Part shown: positions 1-8,211 of the stretch, piece after piece
How the letters are laid out: each line of letters starts with the position of its first letter
Numbering within the stretch: the stretch's first letter is position 1
Assembly: GCA_937974825.1 (NCBI GenBank)
Contig: CALJVD010000132.1
Span: 1 to 21,380 of the forward strand
Direction: 5' to 3'
DNA length: 21,380 bases
DNA from: an uncultured Oceanospirillaceae bacterium
GTDB taxonomy: Bacteria > Pseudomonadota > Gammaproteobacteria > Pseudomonadales > Oceanobacteraceae
Translations under genes and position numbers: made by a program
Notes under the pieces: model-generated
What the model saw: the letters and a program-made list of their open reading frames with translations, nothing else
Told to the model about the DNA's origin: nothing
Database searches by the model: none

Positions 1-3000
1 CCTTCAATCAACGGCACTAAACGGAAACCGCGTTGAATAGCCCCGACATCACTGCTTTTCAGTTTAATATCTAATAACTCTGTTAGGTGACTCCCCTCTG
101 TCAATGTCCACTGCAGTTGACCTAATATATTCAATCCATACAAGTCACTATCTAGAATATCAACCAAAACACCATTAGTCAGAGGTTGTGTCTTTAAGTA
201 CCAACGCCCGTAATGACGACCACCGACGAAAAACTCTTTAATGTTTGCATCCATCTCAGGAATATCTGTCGGATTAAAATCGGCGAGTCGGTCTATCGAT
301 TCAGAGTCAGCATCTTCAGAGACTGTGTCTATTACGGCCGTTGAATCGGGCTCGGGCAGCAACAGATAATCAAGATTTAACAGCATGGGCCCTTTGTTAA
401 TGGGCACATCAATCAAGCCCTTAACCACCGAGCTATCAACTTCTGTTTTCCAATAATCCTGACTAGGTTTTACTAACACATGTGTATTACCTAAAGCGGT
501 ATCTAATACAGTTAAGTCGCTAAAGAGCAAATCCACACTTTGAATCACTTCATTAACAGGCGCAGCTGCTGTGGTATTAGTTTCATTACCACTAAACTCA
601 AGCAGGCTAGCCCACCACTCCTCAAAGACAACGGGCTTTTCTACTGAACCTTTAATTTCAATACCAGAACCACTAGGGAGCTGTGCATAACCACCGCCTA
701 AAACAATCTGCCCACGCGGTGTTTGGTCACCCGTGAGTGCAAACTCTGCACGCACGTTTTGATCATAGTTCGCTCTAAGAATATTGGGCGTACCAGCTTC
801 TAAGCGAACCTTTAATGAGCGCGACTGGTTCGCTGTTTTCTTATAAGGCTGAGGAAGCTTAATGGTTGTACCTAGTAAATCTGAGGTGACTTGTAGCTCG
901 GTCTTCCCACCCGATAACATGAGGTTCACATCGTAATCTAACTGGCCTTGTATCGGCTCAAATATGCTTATCTTTTGCCATTGATGGAAACTCTGCCACT
1001 GTGCATTACCCTTACCTTGCAGCACTAAACTTAATTGGTTATCAGCTGCCCGCGTTGAATTAAGGCGCACCTTAAAAGGACCGCCCAACACATGACCTTC
1101 AAGTGCATCGGATTGCAAGGAGTGCTGAGTGCTATAGGCAATTTTTCCGGTTAAGTGAGTTAACGACAGATTTAAATCGGACAGATAGAGGCTGTTATCT
1201 TTAACCTCAGATTCTAATGCTATTTGCGGTTCAATATCGGGTTGGTTAAAGGATAATCCTAACTCAAAATTAGTATTGTGCTCACCGCTTGCTTTCCAAC
1301 CATCCAAGGCATGACCAACTGCATCTTGCAAAGGAGTTTCGGTAAAGTAACGAAAGCCCGCGGTAGTATCGCCTTGAATATTAGCCTTTACTTTTAAATG
1401 TCCGTCCTGCAAAACAGCCTGTCCTTGGCGAATCTTTCCTCCTAGTGTCGTCCCTGAAGTTATGTTCGCTTTAAGGTCTGCTGTATCGAGATATAACGAA
1501 CCTTGCAGATCGGTCACCCTTGGCCATTCTTCCAGATAGGTAACAGCTGCTTGATCGTAATTTAATGAGAGTAATGAGCTTAGACTGGTGTCTTGTGCGT
1601 CCGCACCTATACCCGTTTTCAAGAGGTAAACGACATCGCTAATTTTACCCTGTAAGTTAGCACTGCTTAACCAGTTAAAAACACCATCGCCAACAAGGTC
1701 AGGTACCAACTGGGTATGCAATCGAATAGGCGCTTCGGGCAAGGCAACTAATAGCCCAAGACTCATTTCCGTGTCACTCTGACGTGGAAACAGCATATTC
1801 AGCTCAAGACTAAAAGGCCAAGATAAATTGGTATCTACGTTATCTTGAAGACTGGCTTGAGCGTTTTCCAGTTGCAGCTCGGCATGGTCAGGGAATATTT
1901 GCCAACGCAAATCCCCCTGCAAACTATTGACTTGCCAAGTAGGAGTAAACACATGAGGTAGGTGCAGCCCTACATCTTGGTTTTGAATGGTAACCAACCC
2001 GGCTTGGGGCTGTAGATGAAGCTGAGCGTTTATTCCAGAAATTTTAGGAATACCAGCAAACGCTTTAGCATGAATATTTTCTAAAGAGGCCCGTACATCA
2101 AACTTCCAGCGATCTTCTGTTTGATCCTTTAAAATCGAAAACCGTACATCTTTCGCTATTCCGGTTGGCGCCGTACCATCAATAAAATAAGCAATTTTCT
2201 CAGGCAGAACTTTGTAACGCTCTAATAACTCTCGAGCTTGCTGCACATCCAGCTCTTTAATACCGACCTGCCAAGCTTTTTGTGAAGCTAAACTGATCTC
2301 GCTTAACTGAATACTATTAAGCGGTAAGGATTCAGCAAAGCGCGGTAGCATCTGTAAGTGCCAGTCATTATTACTGTGTTTACCGGCCATCAATAGAGTG
2401 CCGTCACTTAGGGTAAACTCATCGTCTGCGACACCTAACACTAACTTAGTCACATTGCTGTTGAGATACACAGACTCTAGGTTGCCATTGCGAACATTCA
2501 ACCAACCTTGAGCCGCTCCTTGTAAGTGCTTAATGCGCACACCATCAATGTTGTCAGTGGCCAACCAGCTCGACCAATCTTGCTCTTCCAGATTAACGTA
2601 TACGCGCCCATGCTGATTTTTCCAGGGCCATAAATCGCCGTCTAAGAATGCTTGTACGCGAATATTAGAAGTTGTTTCATGCCCCCAGGCTAAATCAACA
2701 TTTAATTCATGCTGTCCACCCTGACTGCGCCAACGCAATTGATGTAAGTCGAAGCTGTCGGCGGCACGATCGAGGGTTACGATTTGTGCTTCAATATCGT
2801 TCAGTAAGATGTATTGCTGTAACAACAGCCAATCGGCAATAACTTGTGCGTTATTGTTTTCTTCTCTGTTTTTCTTATCGTCTAAATGAAAGATCCAATC
2901 GGGGGTAATTTCCCAATCGCTTTCTGAGATTTGAGTTACTTGACCGTAAGTGCCGCTGACAACGATACGTTCAAAGACTGGTGTACGATAAAACACTGTG

Positions 3001-3290
3001 GCGCTAAGGTTCAATTCGGCACTAACGTAGCTAAAAGTGAGTCCTTGCTCACCACCGATTTGTAGACCTTCTATCTCTAAGACAGGTGATAACCCTTGCC
3101 AACCACCCTGAATAGAACTCATGGTAACAGGCTGACGTAAGCGCTCACTGAGCCATTGCTCAATATCGGTTTGTTTGGTTTCTAAAAGCGGCATCAACTG
3201 GCGCCCCACACTGGTGTAGAGCGCTAATAAAACCAATGCCATAACGACAGTGACCCATAACTGCCGCCAAAACCAACGTAAGAGGCTCAT
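1..3290 (-). CDS. yhdP: YhdP family AsmA-like envelope protein (partial, C-terminus beyond the left edge)
   Basis: The open frame runs from ATG at 3290 to the left edge, about 1096 codons. E. coli YhdP is about 1266 residues, so the C-terminal part is missing. I translated the first ~450 codons and two further segments (near 1250 and near 1-60) by hand; all lie in one frame. The N-terminus is a short basic stretch (MSLLRWFWRQLW) followed by one membrane segment (about residues 12-28). A long periplasmic body rich in beta-type repeats follows, as in AsmA-like proteins. The family is an inner-membrane-anchored bridge-like protein implicated, with TamB and YdbH, in phospholipid transport to the outer membrane. 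A good ribosome site (GAGGTGAT) lies just before the ATG. The start is 6 nt after the rng stop, so the gene is probably last or near-last of the mre-maf-rng operon, the usual place for it in this group. Confidence 0.9.
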   Translation of the reverse strand, partial: MSLLRWFWRQLWVTVVMALVLLALYTSVGRQLMPLLETKQTDIEQWLSERLRQPVTMSSIQGGWQGLSPVLEIEGLQIGGEQGLTFSYVSAELNLSATVFYRTPVFERIVVSGTYGQVTQISESDWEITPDWIFHLDDKKNREENNNAQVIADWLLLQQYILLNDIEAQIVTLDRAADSFDLHQLRWRSQGGQHELNVDLAWGHETTSNIRVQAFLDGDLWPWKNQHGRVYVNLEEQDWSSWLATDNIDGVRIKHLQGAAQGWLNVRNGNLESVYLNSNVTKLVLGVADDEFTLSDGTLLMAGKHSNNDWHLQMLPRFAESLPLNSIQLSEISLASQKAWQVGIKELDVQQARELLERYKVLPEKIAYFIDGTAPTGIAKDVRFSILKDQTEDRWKFDVRASLENIHAKAFAGIPKISGINAQLHLQPQAGLVTIQNQDVGLHLPHVFTPTWQVNSLQGDLRWQIFPDHAELQLENAQASLQDNVDTNLSWPFSLELNMLFPRQSDTEMSLGLLVALPEAPIRLHTQLVPDLVGDGVFNWLSSANLQGKISDVVYLLKTGIGADAQDTSLSSLLSLNYDQAAVTYLEEWPRVTDLQGSLYLDTADLKANITSGTTLGGKIRQGQAVLQDGHLKVKANIQGDTTAGFRYFTETPLQDAVGHALDGWKASGEHNTNFELGLSFNQPDIEPQIALESEVKDNSLYLSDLNLSLTHLTGKIAYSTQHSLQSDALEGHVLGGPFKVRLNSTRAADNQLSLVLQGKGNAQWQSFHQWQKISIFEPIQGQLDYDVNLMLSGGKTELQVTSDLLGTTIKLPQPYKKTANQSRSLKVRLEAGTPNILRANYDQNVRAEFALTGDQTPRGQIVLGGGYAQLPSGSGIEIKGSVEKPVVFEEWWASLLEFSGNETNTTAAAPVNEVIQSVDLLFSDLTVLDTALGNTHVLVKPSQDYWKTEVDSSVVKGLIDVPINKGPMLLNLDYLLLPEPDSTAVIDTVSEDADSESIDRLADFNPTDIPEMDANIKEFFVGGRHYGRWYLKTQPLTNGVLVDILDSDLYGLNILGQLQWTLTEGSHLTELLDIKLKSSDVGAIQRGFRLVPLIE

Positions 3291-3296
3291 ATCACC

Positions 3297-4748
3297 TCAT
3301 TGCAGGATAATATCGTACTGATCTTGAACATATTGCTCTTCCACCTGTAACTTAATGGCTTTTCCCATAAAGGCCTCTAAGTCTGCCAGTGCATTACCAT
3401 CTTCATCAAGCAAACGATCGACCACCGCTTGGCTGGCTAAGATTAAATAAGTACCCGCTCCGTAGGCACGCTCTTCACGCAATAACTCTCTAAAAATTTC
3501 ATAGCACACGGTTTCTACGGTTTTTACAGAGCCCCGCCCATCACAATGTGGGCAGCACTCCATCAACATGTGCTCTAAGCTCTCGCGTGTGCGTTTACGC
3601 GTCATCTCTACCAAGCCTAGACCTGATACTCCGCTTATCTTAGTTTTAGTATGATCCTTCTCTAGCACTTTTTCTAACATGCGCAATACTTGTCGCTGAT
3701 GTTCAGCATCGGTCATGTCAATAAAGTCTAGAATGATAATGCCACCTAAGTTGCGCAGTCGCAGTTGACGACCAATTGCGGTAGCCGCTTCTAAATTGGT
3801 TTTAAAAATCGTTTCTTCTAGATTTTTGCGTCCGACAAAGCCTCCGGTATTAACATCAATGGTTGTCATGGCTTCAGTTTGATCAATCACCAAATAGCCG
3901 CCCGACTTTAGCGGTACTTTTTGCTCTAATGCTCGCTGAATTTCATCTTCAACACTGTACAGTTCAAAAATAGGGCGCGGACCTTGATAATATTCAATAC
4001 GATCGCCGATCTCAGGAATATATTGCTCAGTAAACTGAGACAGCTTTTGATAAGTCTCACGCGAGTCGACCAACACCTTGCTGACTTCTGGCCGTACATT
4101 GTCACGCAGTGTACGCAACGATAAGGGCAGCTCTGAGTAAATCAGGGTGGCATTAGGGCTTTCCTTCATGCGCTCTTCAAGCTTGCGCCACAGGCGTTGT
4201 AAATAGCGGATATCGGCAAGAATTTCTTCTTCACCCACACCTTCAGCCGCTGTTCGCAGTATGTAGCCCGCCCCTTGGTCAGCAAAACCTTCATCTTCTA
4301 AACACTTATTCACTAGCGCCTTTAAGCGCTCGCGCTCTTCTTCACCCTCAATTCGCTGCGACACGCCAATATGATCTGTTTTGGGCATGTATACTAAGTA
4401 ACGGGAAGGAATAGAAAGCTGTGAGGTCAGTCTGGCTCCTTTGGTATTAATAGGGTCTTTAGTCACCTGCACAATAATGCTTTGGCCTTCGTGCACTAAT
4501 TGACTGATGGGCGTATTGGCATCTCCGCCTAGTTCATTAACATGAATAAACGCTGTTCGCTCTAAACCTATTTCAACAAATGCGGCTTGCATGCCAGGCA
4601 ATACACGTACGATTTTGCCCTTATAAATATTACCGACAATACCCAGATGATTCGTACGTTCAATAAAGATTTCTTGTAATACACCGTTCTCAACTACTGC
4701 CACACGGGTTTCAGTAGGTGTCACGTTCATTAGAATTTCAGCATCCAT
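3297..4748 (-). CDS. rng: Ribonuclease G
   Basis: RNase E/G family endoribonuclease of about 483 aa (E. coli RNase G is 489), active in 16S rRNA 5' end maturation and mRNA decay in the cytoplasm. An S1-type RNA-binding region covers about residues 35-120, with IVGNIYKGKIVRVLPGMQAA typical of the family. The catalytic core carries the two metal-binding aspartates in TTIDVNTG (D298) and LDFIDM (D341). The Zn-link CPHC (C399, C402) that joins dimers is intact, followed by GRGSVKTVETVCYEI. There is no long RNase E-type C-terminal scaffold, which supports RNase G. I chose ATG 4748 because MDAEILMNVTP aligns with the E. coli start MTAELLVNVTP. An in-frame ATG at 4763 overlaps the end of maf by 13 nt. 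Neither start has a clear Shine-Dalgarno site, so translation is probably coupled to maf. Confidence 0.95.
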   Translation of the reverse strand: MDAEILMNVTPTETRVAVVENGVLQEIFIERTNHLGIVGNIYKGKIVRVLPGMQAAFVEIGLERTAFIHVNELGGDANTPISQLVHEGQSIIVQVTKDPINTKGARLTSQLSIPSRYLVYMPKTDHIGVSQRIEGEEERERLKALVNKCLEDEGFADQGAGYILRTAAEGVGEEEILADIRYLQRLWRKLEERMKESPNATLIYSELPLSLRTLRDNVRPEVSKVLVDSRETYQKLSQFTEQYIPEIGDRIEYYQGPRPIFELYSVEDEIQRALEQKVPLKSGGYLVIDQTEAMTTIDVNTGGFVGRKNLEETIFKTNLEAATAIGRQLRLRNLGGIIILDFIDMTDAEHQRQVLRMLEKVLEKDHTKTKISGVSGLGLVEMTRKRTRESLEHMLMECCPHCDGRGSVKTVETVCYEIFRELLREERAYGAGTYLILASQAVVDRLLDEDGNALADLEAFMGKAIKLQVEEQYVQDQYDIILQ

Positions 4749-4750
4749 TA

Positions 4751-5323
4751 CTATTTCTGCCATATAGGAACATTAAACTGCTCTAGCATTTCGGCAGTTT
4801 CAGTTAACGGTAAGCCTACCACATTAGAATAACTGCCACTGATACGCTCAACTAAGATAGCACCAAAGCCTTGTATGGCGTAAGAACCTGCTTTATCGAG
4901 GGGTTCTTGTGTGGCCACATAGTTGGCAATCTGCTTATCGGTTAGATGCTTAAACCACACATCAGTTGCAACCGTTTTAACCTGTAGCTTTTGAGCACAG
5001 ACAATAGCCACAGAAGTTAATACCTGATGCTTCTGACCTGACAGCATCGCTAACATAGTTTTAGCATCCGCAGCATCAACGGGCTTGGTTAAAATAGTAT
5101 CATTAAAACTAATGCAGGTATCGGACGCTAGAATAGATCTTTGTGGGTATTCTTTGGCAACGGCTAAAGCTTTCTCTTTCGCCATACGGGCTACATAGGT
5201 AGTCGCCTGCTCATCGTCACAAGGGGTTTCGTCGATGGACCTGACAACCACCTCAAAAGGTACACCAATTTGCTCTAAGAGCTCTCTTCGTCGTGGTGAG
5301 GCCGACGCTAGAATTAACGTCAT
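4751..5323 (-). CDS. maf: Maf/YhdE family nucleoside triphosphate pyrophosphatase (dTTP/UTP type)
   Basis: A 190-aa cytoplasmic Maf protein that hydrolyses non-canonical or selected nucleoside triphosphates (dTTP, UTP and modified forms) to the monophosphate and pyrophosphate. The N-terminal signature LILASASPRRRELL (residues 3-16) is the phosphate-binding loop. The likely catalytic acid is D68 in ASDTC, and LTKPVD (78-83), DKAGSYAIQG and NVVGLPL further along are all family motifs. Length fits the family. The ATG overlaps the mreD stop (ATGA, 4 nt) and the TAG stop lies just before the preferred rng start, so it is an internal gene of the mre operon. This position between mreD and rng is the usual one in gammaproteobacteria and favours the YhdE subgroup over YceF. 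Confidence 0.93.
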   Translation of the reverse strand: MTLILASASPRRRELLEQIGVPFEVVVRSIDETPCDDEQATTYVARMAKEKALAVAKEYPQRSILASDTCISFNDTILTKPVDAADAKTMLAMLSGQKHQVLTSVAIVCAQKLQVKTVATDVWFKHLTDKQIANYVATQEPLDKAGSYAIQGFGAILVERISGSYSNVVGLPLTETAEMLEQFNVPIWQK

Positions 5324-5796
5324 TTAAAACTAAATTTACTGGTAATAATAGAAAACAGTGCGCGCAACCAAATCCAAATTAAGGCGGTGCTCACTACTGG
5401 CTGCCAAATAGGCACAAAGGAATCACTGGATACGGCCCATAACGCCAGGTTGCCAACCAGTTGGTTGACAACGACTAAAGCAATGACGACTAGGCTTAAC
5501 AATAAATCATTAAACCGCTTGAGTTTACGCCAAAGCGCTTGCAGCAAGGCAATATAAATAGTGAGTGTTAGTACGTGATACCCCAGCAATTGGTGATGTT
5601 CAACATCAAGTAGCAAGCCAATGGGGAGGGCAACCCATACACCGAACCAATGCGGTGAATGTAAGACCAACAAGGTTATAAATAACAGCATCCATGGCGG
5701 CTGAAACCAAGATAGCATCTCTGGCATCGGCAAGTGCTCTAGTACAAAACCTAAGCCAAAAAATAGTAAGGTGGAACTTACGGCTCTTAGGGTCAT
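5320..5796 (-). CDS. mreD: Rod shape-determining protein MreD
   Basis: A small (about 158 aa), very hydrophobic inner-membrane protein with about five membrane segments (for example around residues 6-24, 35-48, 50-65, 70-85, 99-122 and a C-terminal one; the exact number is uncertain). It is part of the elongasome with MreB, MreC, RodA and PBP2, which directs lateral wall growth. Sequence similarity within MreD is low, so the call rests on hydrophobicity, length and its place after mreC. I chose ATG 5796, which overlaps the mreC stop as ATGA, over a TTG start at 5811 that would add MAARE. The stop overlaps the maf ATG by 4 nt, so translation of mreC-mreD-maf is tightly coupled. Confidence 0.93.
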   Translation of the reverse strand: MTLRAVSSTLLFFGLGFVLEHLPMPEMLSWFQPPWMLLFITLLVLHSPHWFGVWVALPIGLLLDVEHHQLLGYHVLTLTIYIALLQALWRKLKRFNDLLLSLVVIALVVVNQLVGNLALWAVSSDSFVPIWQPVVSTALIWIWLRALFSIITSKFSFK

Positions 5797-6671
5797 TTCT
5801 CTGGCCGCCAAATGTCTTTCGAAGGTACGCGTCCGGCACCTTGGTTAAATACAAGCAAGAGGTAACGACTGCGATCTAAACTGGCACTAGGCTTGGCTTT
5901 TACCACCGCAAATGATTGTCCAGGAATAATCTCAACCGAGGTAACGGTCGCTACCGGATACCCTTTAGGATAGCGTTCACCCAATCCAGAGCTCACTAAT
6001 AAATCTCCGGGTACTATATCTGCTGTCGTCGCCACATGCGCAAGCTCTAGTTCGGATAAGGATCCAGTTCCAAGCGCTATACTGCGCACACCATTACGAT
6101 TTACCTGTACCGGAATAGCGTGGTTAGCATCGGCAATCATCATCACTAGCGACGAGTGTGGCAACACATCAACCACTTGCCCTAATAGCCCGTGTGCATC
6201 TAATACTGGTTGACCAATAAACACACCGTCCTCACCACCTTTATTAATGAGGACTTGCTGACTAAATGGGTCTGGATCTAAAGCGATCACTGAGGTGACC
6301 AACACTCGGTCATCTACTTGTTCAGAGGCACTTAACAATTCACGCAAGTTGGCATTTTCGGCTTCAAGTGCTGCTAATCGTTGGGTTTTTAATTCCAATA
6401 CTAAGTTGCGTGCAATCAGTTGCTGGTTCTGCGTTTGTAGTTGCTGTTTGCTAGCACCAGAATCCTCAAGCCAACGCCCAATAGAACCTGGGATTTGCCC
6501 TAACGTTTGCGAGGGTAGCATTAAATAGCCTAGTTGATAGCGAACAGACTGCAGCAGTGAGTAATGAGCATCCACCCACATCAGAGACAAAGAAAGTACC
6601 ACGAGCGCAATTATGCGCGGAGGATGAACAATTAAGGTATGTGTCGGTGCGTTAACGTTAATGGCTAACAC
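5793..6671 (-). CDS. mreC: Rod shape-determining protein MreC
   Basis: A 292-aa bitopic membrane protein that links cytoplasmic MreB to periplasmic wall synthases. It has a short cytoplasmic N-terminus, one membrane segment (about residues 20-34, IIALVVLSLSLMW), then a coiled coil (about 65-107, rich in Gln/Leu/Glu, ending ENANLRELLSAS). The two beta-barrel MreC domains follow, with family motifs GVFIGQPVLDAHGLLGQV and GDLLVSSGLGERYPKGYPVA. The start is a GTG at 6671; a stop codon lies two codons upstream of ATT-AAG-GTG, so no longer ATG-initiated form exists. The GTG lacks a spaced Shine-Dalgarno site (AAGG runs into it) and directly follows a 7-bp hairpin. The start is therefore less certain than the gene. 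Confidence 0.93.
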   Translation of the reverse strand: MLAINVNAPTHTLIVHPPRIIALVVLSLSLMWVDAHYSLLQSVRYQLGYLMLPSQTLGQIPGSIGRWLEDSGASKQQLQTQNQQLIARNLVLELKTQRLAALEAENANLRELLSASEQVDDRVLVTSVIALDPDPFSQQVLINKGGEDGVFIGQPVLDAHGLLGQVVDVLPHSSLVMMIADANHAIPVQVNRNGVRSIALGTGSLSELELAHVATTADIVPGDLLVSSGLGERYPKGYPVATVTSVEIIPGQSFAVVKAKPSASLDRSRYLLLVFNQGAGRVPSKDIWRPEK

Positions 6672-6692
6672 CTTAATCTAGTAAGGATTAAG
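6672..6692 (-). promoter_or_regulatory. Hairpin abutting the mreC start codon
   Basis: In the 81-nt mreB-mreC gap the mRNA (minus strand) can form a perfect 7-bp stem, CTTAATC (6686-6692) with GATTAAG (6672-6678), and a 7-nt loop. The 3' arm touches the GTG start of mreC and contains the only AAGG near it. It has no T-tract and is not a terminator. A role in lowering mreC translation relative to mreB, or as an RNA-processing site, is inference. Confidence 0.4.
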
Positions 6693-6752
6693 ACCCTATG
6701 AGCACAATCTCCTAGGGCCTATCTATATTTACAAACAAAAAACCAATTATTT

Positions 6753-7790
6753 CTAATCAGACGTTAATAGTGCAAGCTGTTGCTCGCTGGCATTTTCTAA
6801 GAAAATACCACCACCTTTTGCCACGCAAATAAGTGGATCATCGGCTATAGTCACTGGCAGACCGGTTTCTTCGCTAAGTAACTTATCGAAGCCGCGTAAT
6901 AACGCACCACCACCGGTTAGAACCATACCGTTTTGAACAATATCGGAAGCTAATTCGGGTGGCGACTTCTCTAAGGCACCTTTCACGGCATGTACGATAG
7001 CCGCTAACGACTCTTGCAAGGCTTCAAGAATTTCATTTGAATTAAGTACAAAGCTACGAGGGATACCTTCAGCAACGTTACGCCCACGTACATCGATTTC
7101 ACGTAGTTCATCACCAGGGAAAGCGGTACCTATTTCTTCTTTAATGCGTTCAGCCGTCGCTTCACCAATAATGCTGCCGTAGTGACGACGAATATAAGCA
7201 ATAATTGCTTCATCAAAACGGTCACCACCTACTTTTACTGACTCAGCATAAACGACGCCACTAAGCGAGATAATGGCGATTTCTGTCGTACCACCACCGA
7301 TATCAACAACCATCGAACCACGAGCTTCATCTACTGGCAGGCCAGCACCAATCGCTGCCGCCATTGGCTCATGAATTAAATACACTTGGCTAGCACCAGC
7401 GCCTAATACAGAGTCACGAATAGCTTTGCGCTCAACTTTCGTTGCTTGGTAAGGGACACAAACCATAACGCGAGGGCTTGGTGGTAAAAAACTGTTTTCA
7501 TGCACTTTTTTAATAAAGTGCTGCAGCATTTTCTCTGTGACTTCGAAGTCAGCAATAACGCCGTCTTTCATAGGGCGAATGGCTTGGATGTTACCTGGCG
7601 TACGCCCCAGCATACGTTTTGCTTCTGTACCAACAGCAGCAACACTTTTTTGGTAACCTTGAATACGAATTGCAACTACAGATGGCTCATTTAACACTAC
7701 ACCTTTATCACGCATATAAATTAAAGTGTTAGCTGTACCAAGGTCTATCGACAAATCACTAGAGAAAAAACCGCGTATTTTCTTGAACAT
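6753..7790 (-). CDS. mreB: Rod shape-determining protein MreB (bacterial actin)
   Basis: A 345-aa actin homologue that polymerises on the inner face of the membrane and organises rod-shaped wall growth. The N-terminal MFKKIRGFFSS is the amphipathic membrane-binding helix seen in Gram-negative MreB. The actin-fold nucleotide motifs are intact: phosphate 1 DLGTANTLIYM (17-27), phosphate 2 VDIGGGTTEIAIISL (about 163-177) and the adenosine motif LTGGGALLRGFDKL near residue 292. Length and sequence are typical of the family, with nothing missing. The ATG at 7790 has an upstream AGGA. It is the first gene of the mreBCD-maf-rng-yhdP operon, is read from the divergent promoter region shared with gatC, and is followed by an 81-nt gap before mreC. 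Confidence 0.98.
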   Translation of the reverse strand: MFKKIRGFFSSDLSIDLGTANTLIYMRDKGVVLNEPSVVAIRIQGYQKSVAAVGTEAKRMLGRTPGNIQAIRPMKDGVIADFEVTEKMLQHFIKKVHENSFLPPSPRVMVCVPYQATKVERKAIRDSVLGAGASQVYLIHEPMAAAIGAGLPVDEARGSMVVDIGGGTTEIAIISLSGVVYAESVKVGGDRFDEAIIAYIRRHYGSIIGEATAERIKEEIGTAFPGDELREIDVRGRNVAEGIPRSFVLNSNEILEALQESLAAIVHAVKGALEKSPPELASDIVQNGMVLTGGGALLRGFDKLLSEETGLPVTIADDPLICVAKGGGIFLENASEQQLALLTSD

Positions 7791-7804
7791 CCAAATATTT
7801 CCTG

Positions 7805-7818
7805 TTTACAGGTGTAAA
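7805..7818. promoter_or_regulatory. Perfect dyad TTTACA-GG-TGTAAA in the mreB leader
   Basis: A 14-bp palindrome (6-bp arms, 2-bp centre) lies between the predicted mreB transcription start and the mreB ribosome site. It could be an operator for a dimeric regulator or a small RNA hairpin. No regulator can be named from the sequence. Confidence 0.35.
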
Positions 7819-7827
7819 TTGTCGCTA

Positions 7828-7856
7828 ACTCTAACAATCTAGGGGATTTAGAGCAA
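7828..7856 (-). promoter_or_regulatory. Predicted sigma70 promoter of the mreB operon
   Basis: Read on the minus strand: -35 TTGCTC (7851-7856), a 17-nt spacer, and -10 TAGAGT (7828-7833). The predicted start is near 7821, giving a leader of about 30 nt. Both hexamers are imperfect, so this is a candidate only. Confidence 0.35.
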
Positions 7857-7875
7857 GACGCTTTTGTGCTACTCT
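7847..7875 (+). promoter_or_regulatory. Predicted sigma70 promoter of gatCAB
   Basis: Plus strand: -35-like TTTAGA (7847-7852), a 17-nt spacer, and -10 TACTCT (7870-7875) preceded by TGC, which makes an extended -10. The predicted start is near 7882, about 30 nt before gatC. Its -35 overlaps the -35 of the divergent mreB promoter candidate. This is a weak match. Confidence 0.3.
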
Positions 7876-7912
7876 TCATGCCTTTCCCGCCAGCATTAAT
7901 CTGGAGTTCATC

Positions 7913-8200
7913 ATGGCGTTAGATCCAAAGCAGGTTCACGATATTGCCGAGCTTGTTCGTCTACAAATCGAAGACGATCAGGTACAAGAATATCAAGAAA
8001 ACCTGAGCAACATTTTAGAAATGGTAAACCAGCTAACTAGCTTTGAAACCGATAACATTGAGCCACTAGCCAACCCAATAGAAATAGCTCAAAGACTGCG
8101 TGCTGATGAAGTGACAGCAGTGAATAAACGTGATCTTTTCCAGAGCATCGCTCCACAAACCGAGCAAGGCTATTACTTGGTTCCACGAGTCGTCGAATAA
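7913..8200 (+). CDS. gatC: Asp-tRNA(Asn)/Glu-tRNA(Gln) amidotransferase subunit C
   Basis: A 95-aa small subunit that wraps around and stabilises GatA and helps it pack against GatB. Family features are visible: DPKQVHDIAELVRLQIED near the N-terminus, then NILEMVNQLTSFETDNIEPLANP, and the C-terminal segment RADEVT...R with SIAPQTEQGYYLVPRVVE, where YYLVPRVVE is the characteristic GatC end. Length is normal. The ATG has CTGGAG upstream. gatA follows after 11 nt, then gatB after another 11 nt, forming a compact three-gene operon. Confidence 0.97.
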   Translation: MALDPKQVHDIAELVRLQIEDDQVQEYQENLSNILEMVNQLTSFETDNIEPLANPIEIAQRLRADEVTAVNKRDLFQSIAPQTEQGYYLVPRVVE

Positions 8201-8211
8201 TAGGACCTACC

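Noticed and set aside
5606..5879. Open frames of 82 and 61 codons on both strands over the mreC-mreD junction
   Set aside because: Shadows of mreD and mreC; the tight ATGA overlap of the real genes explains the region.
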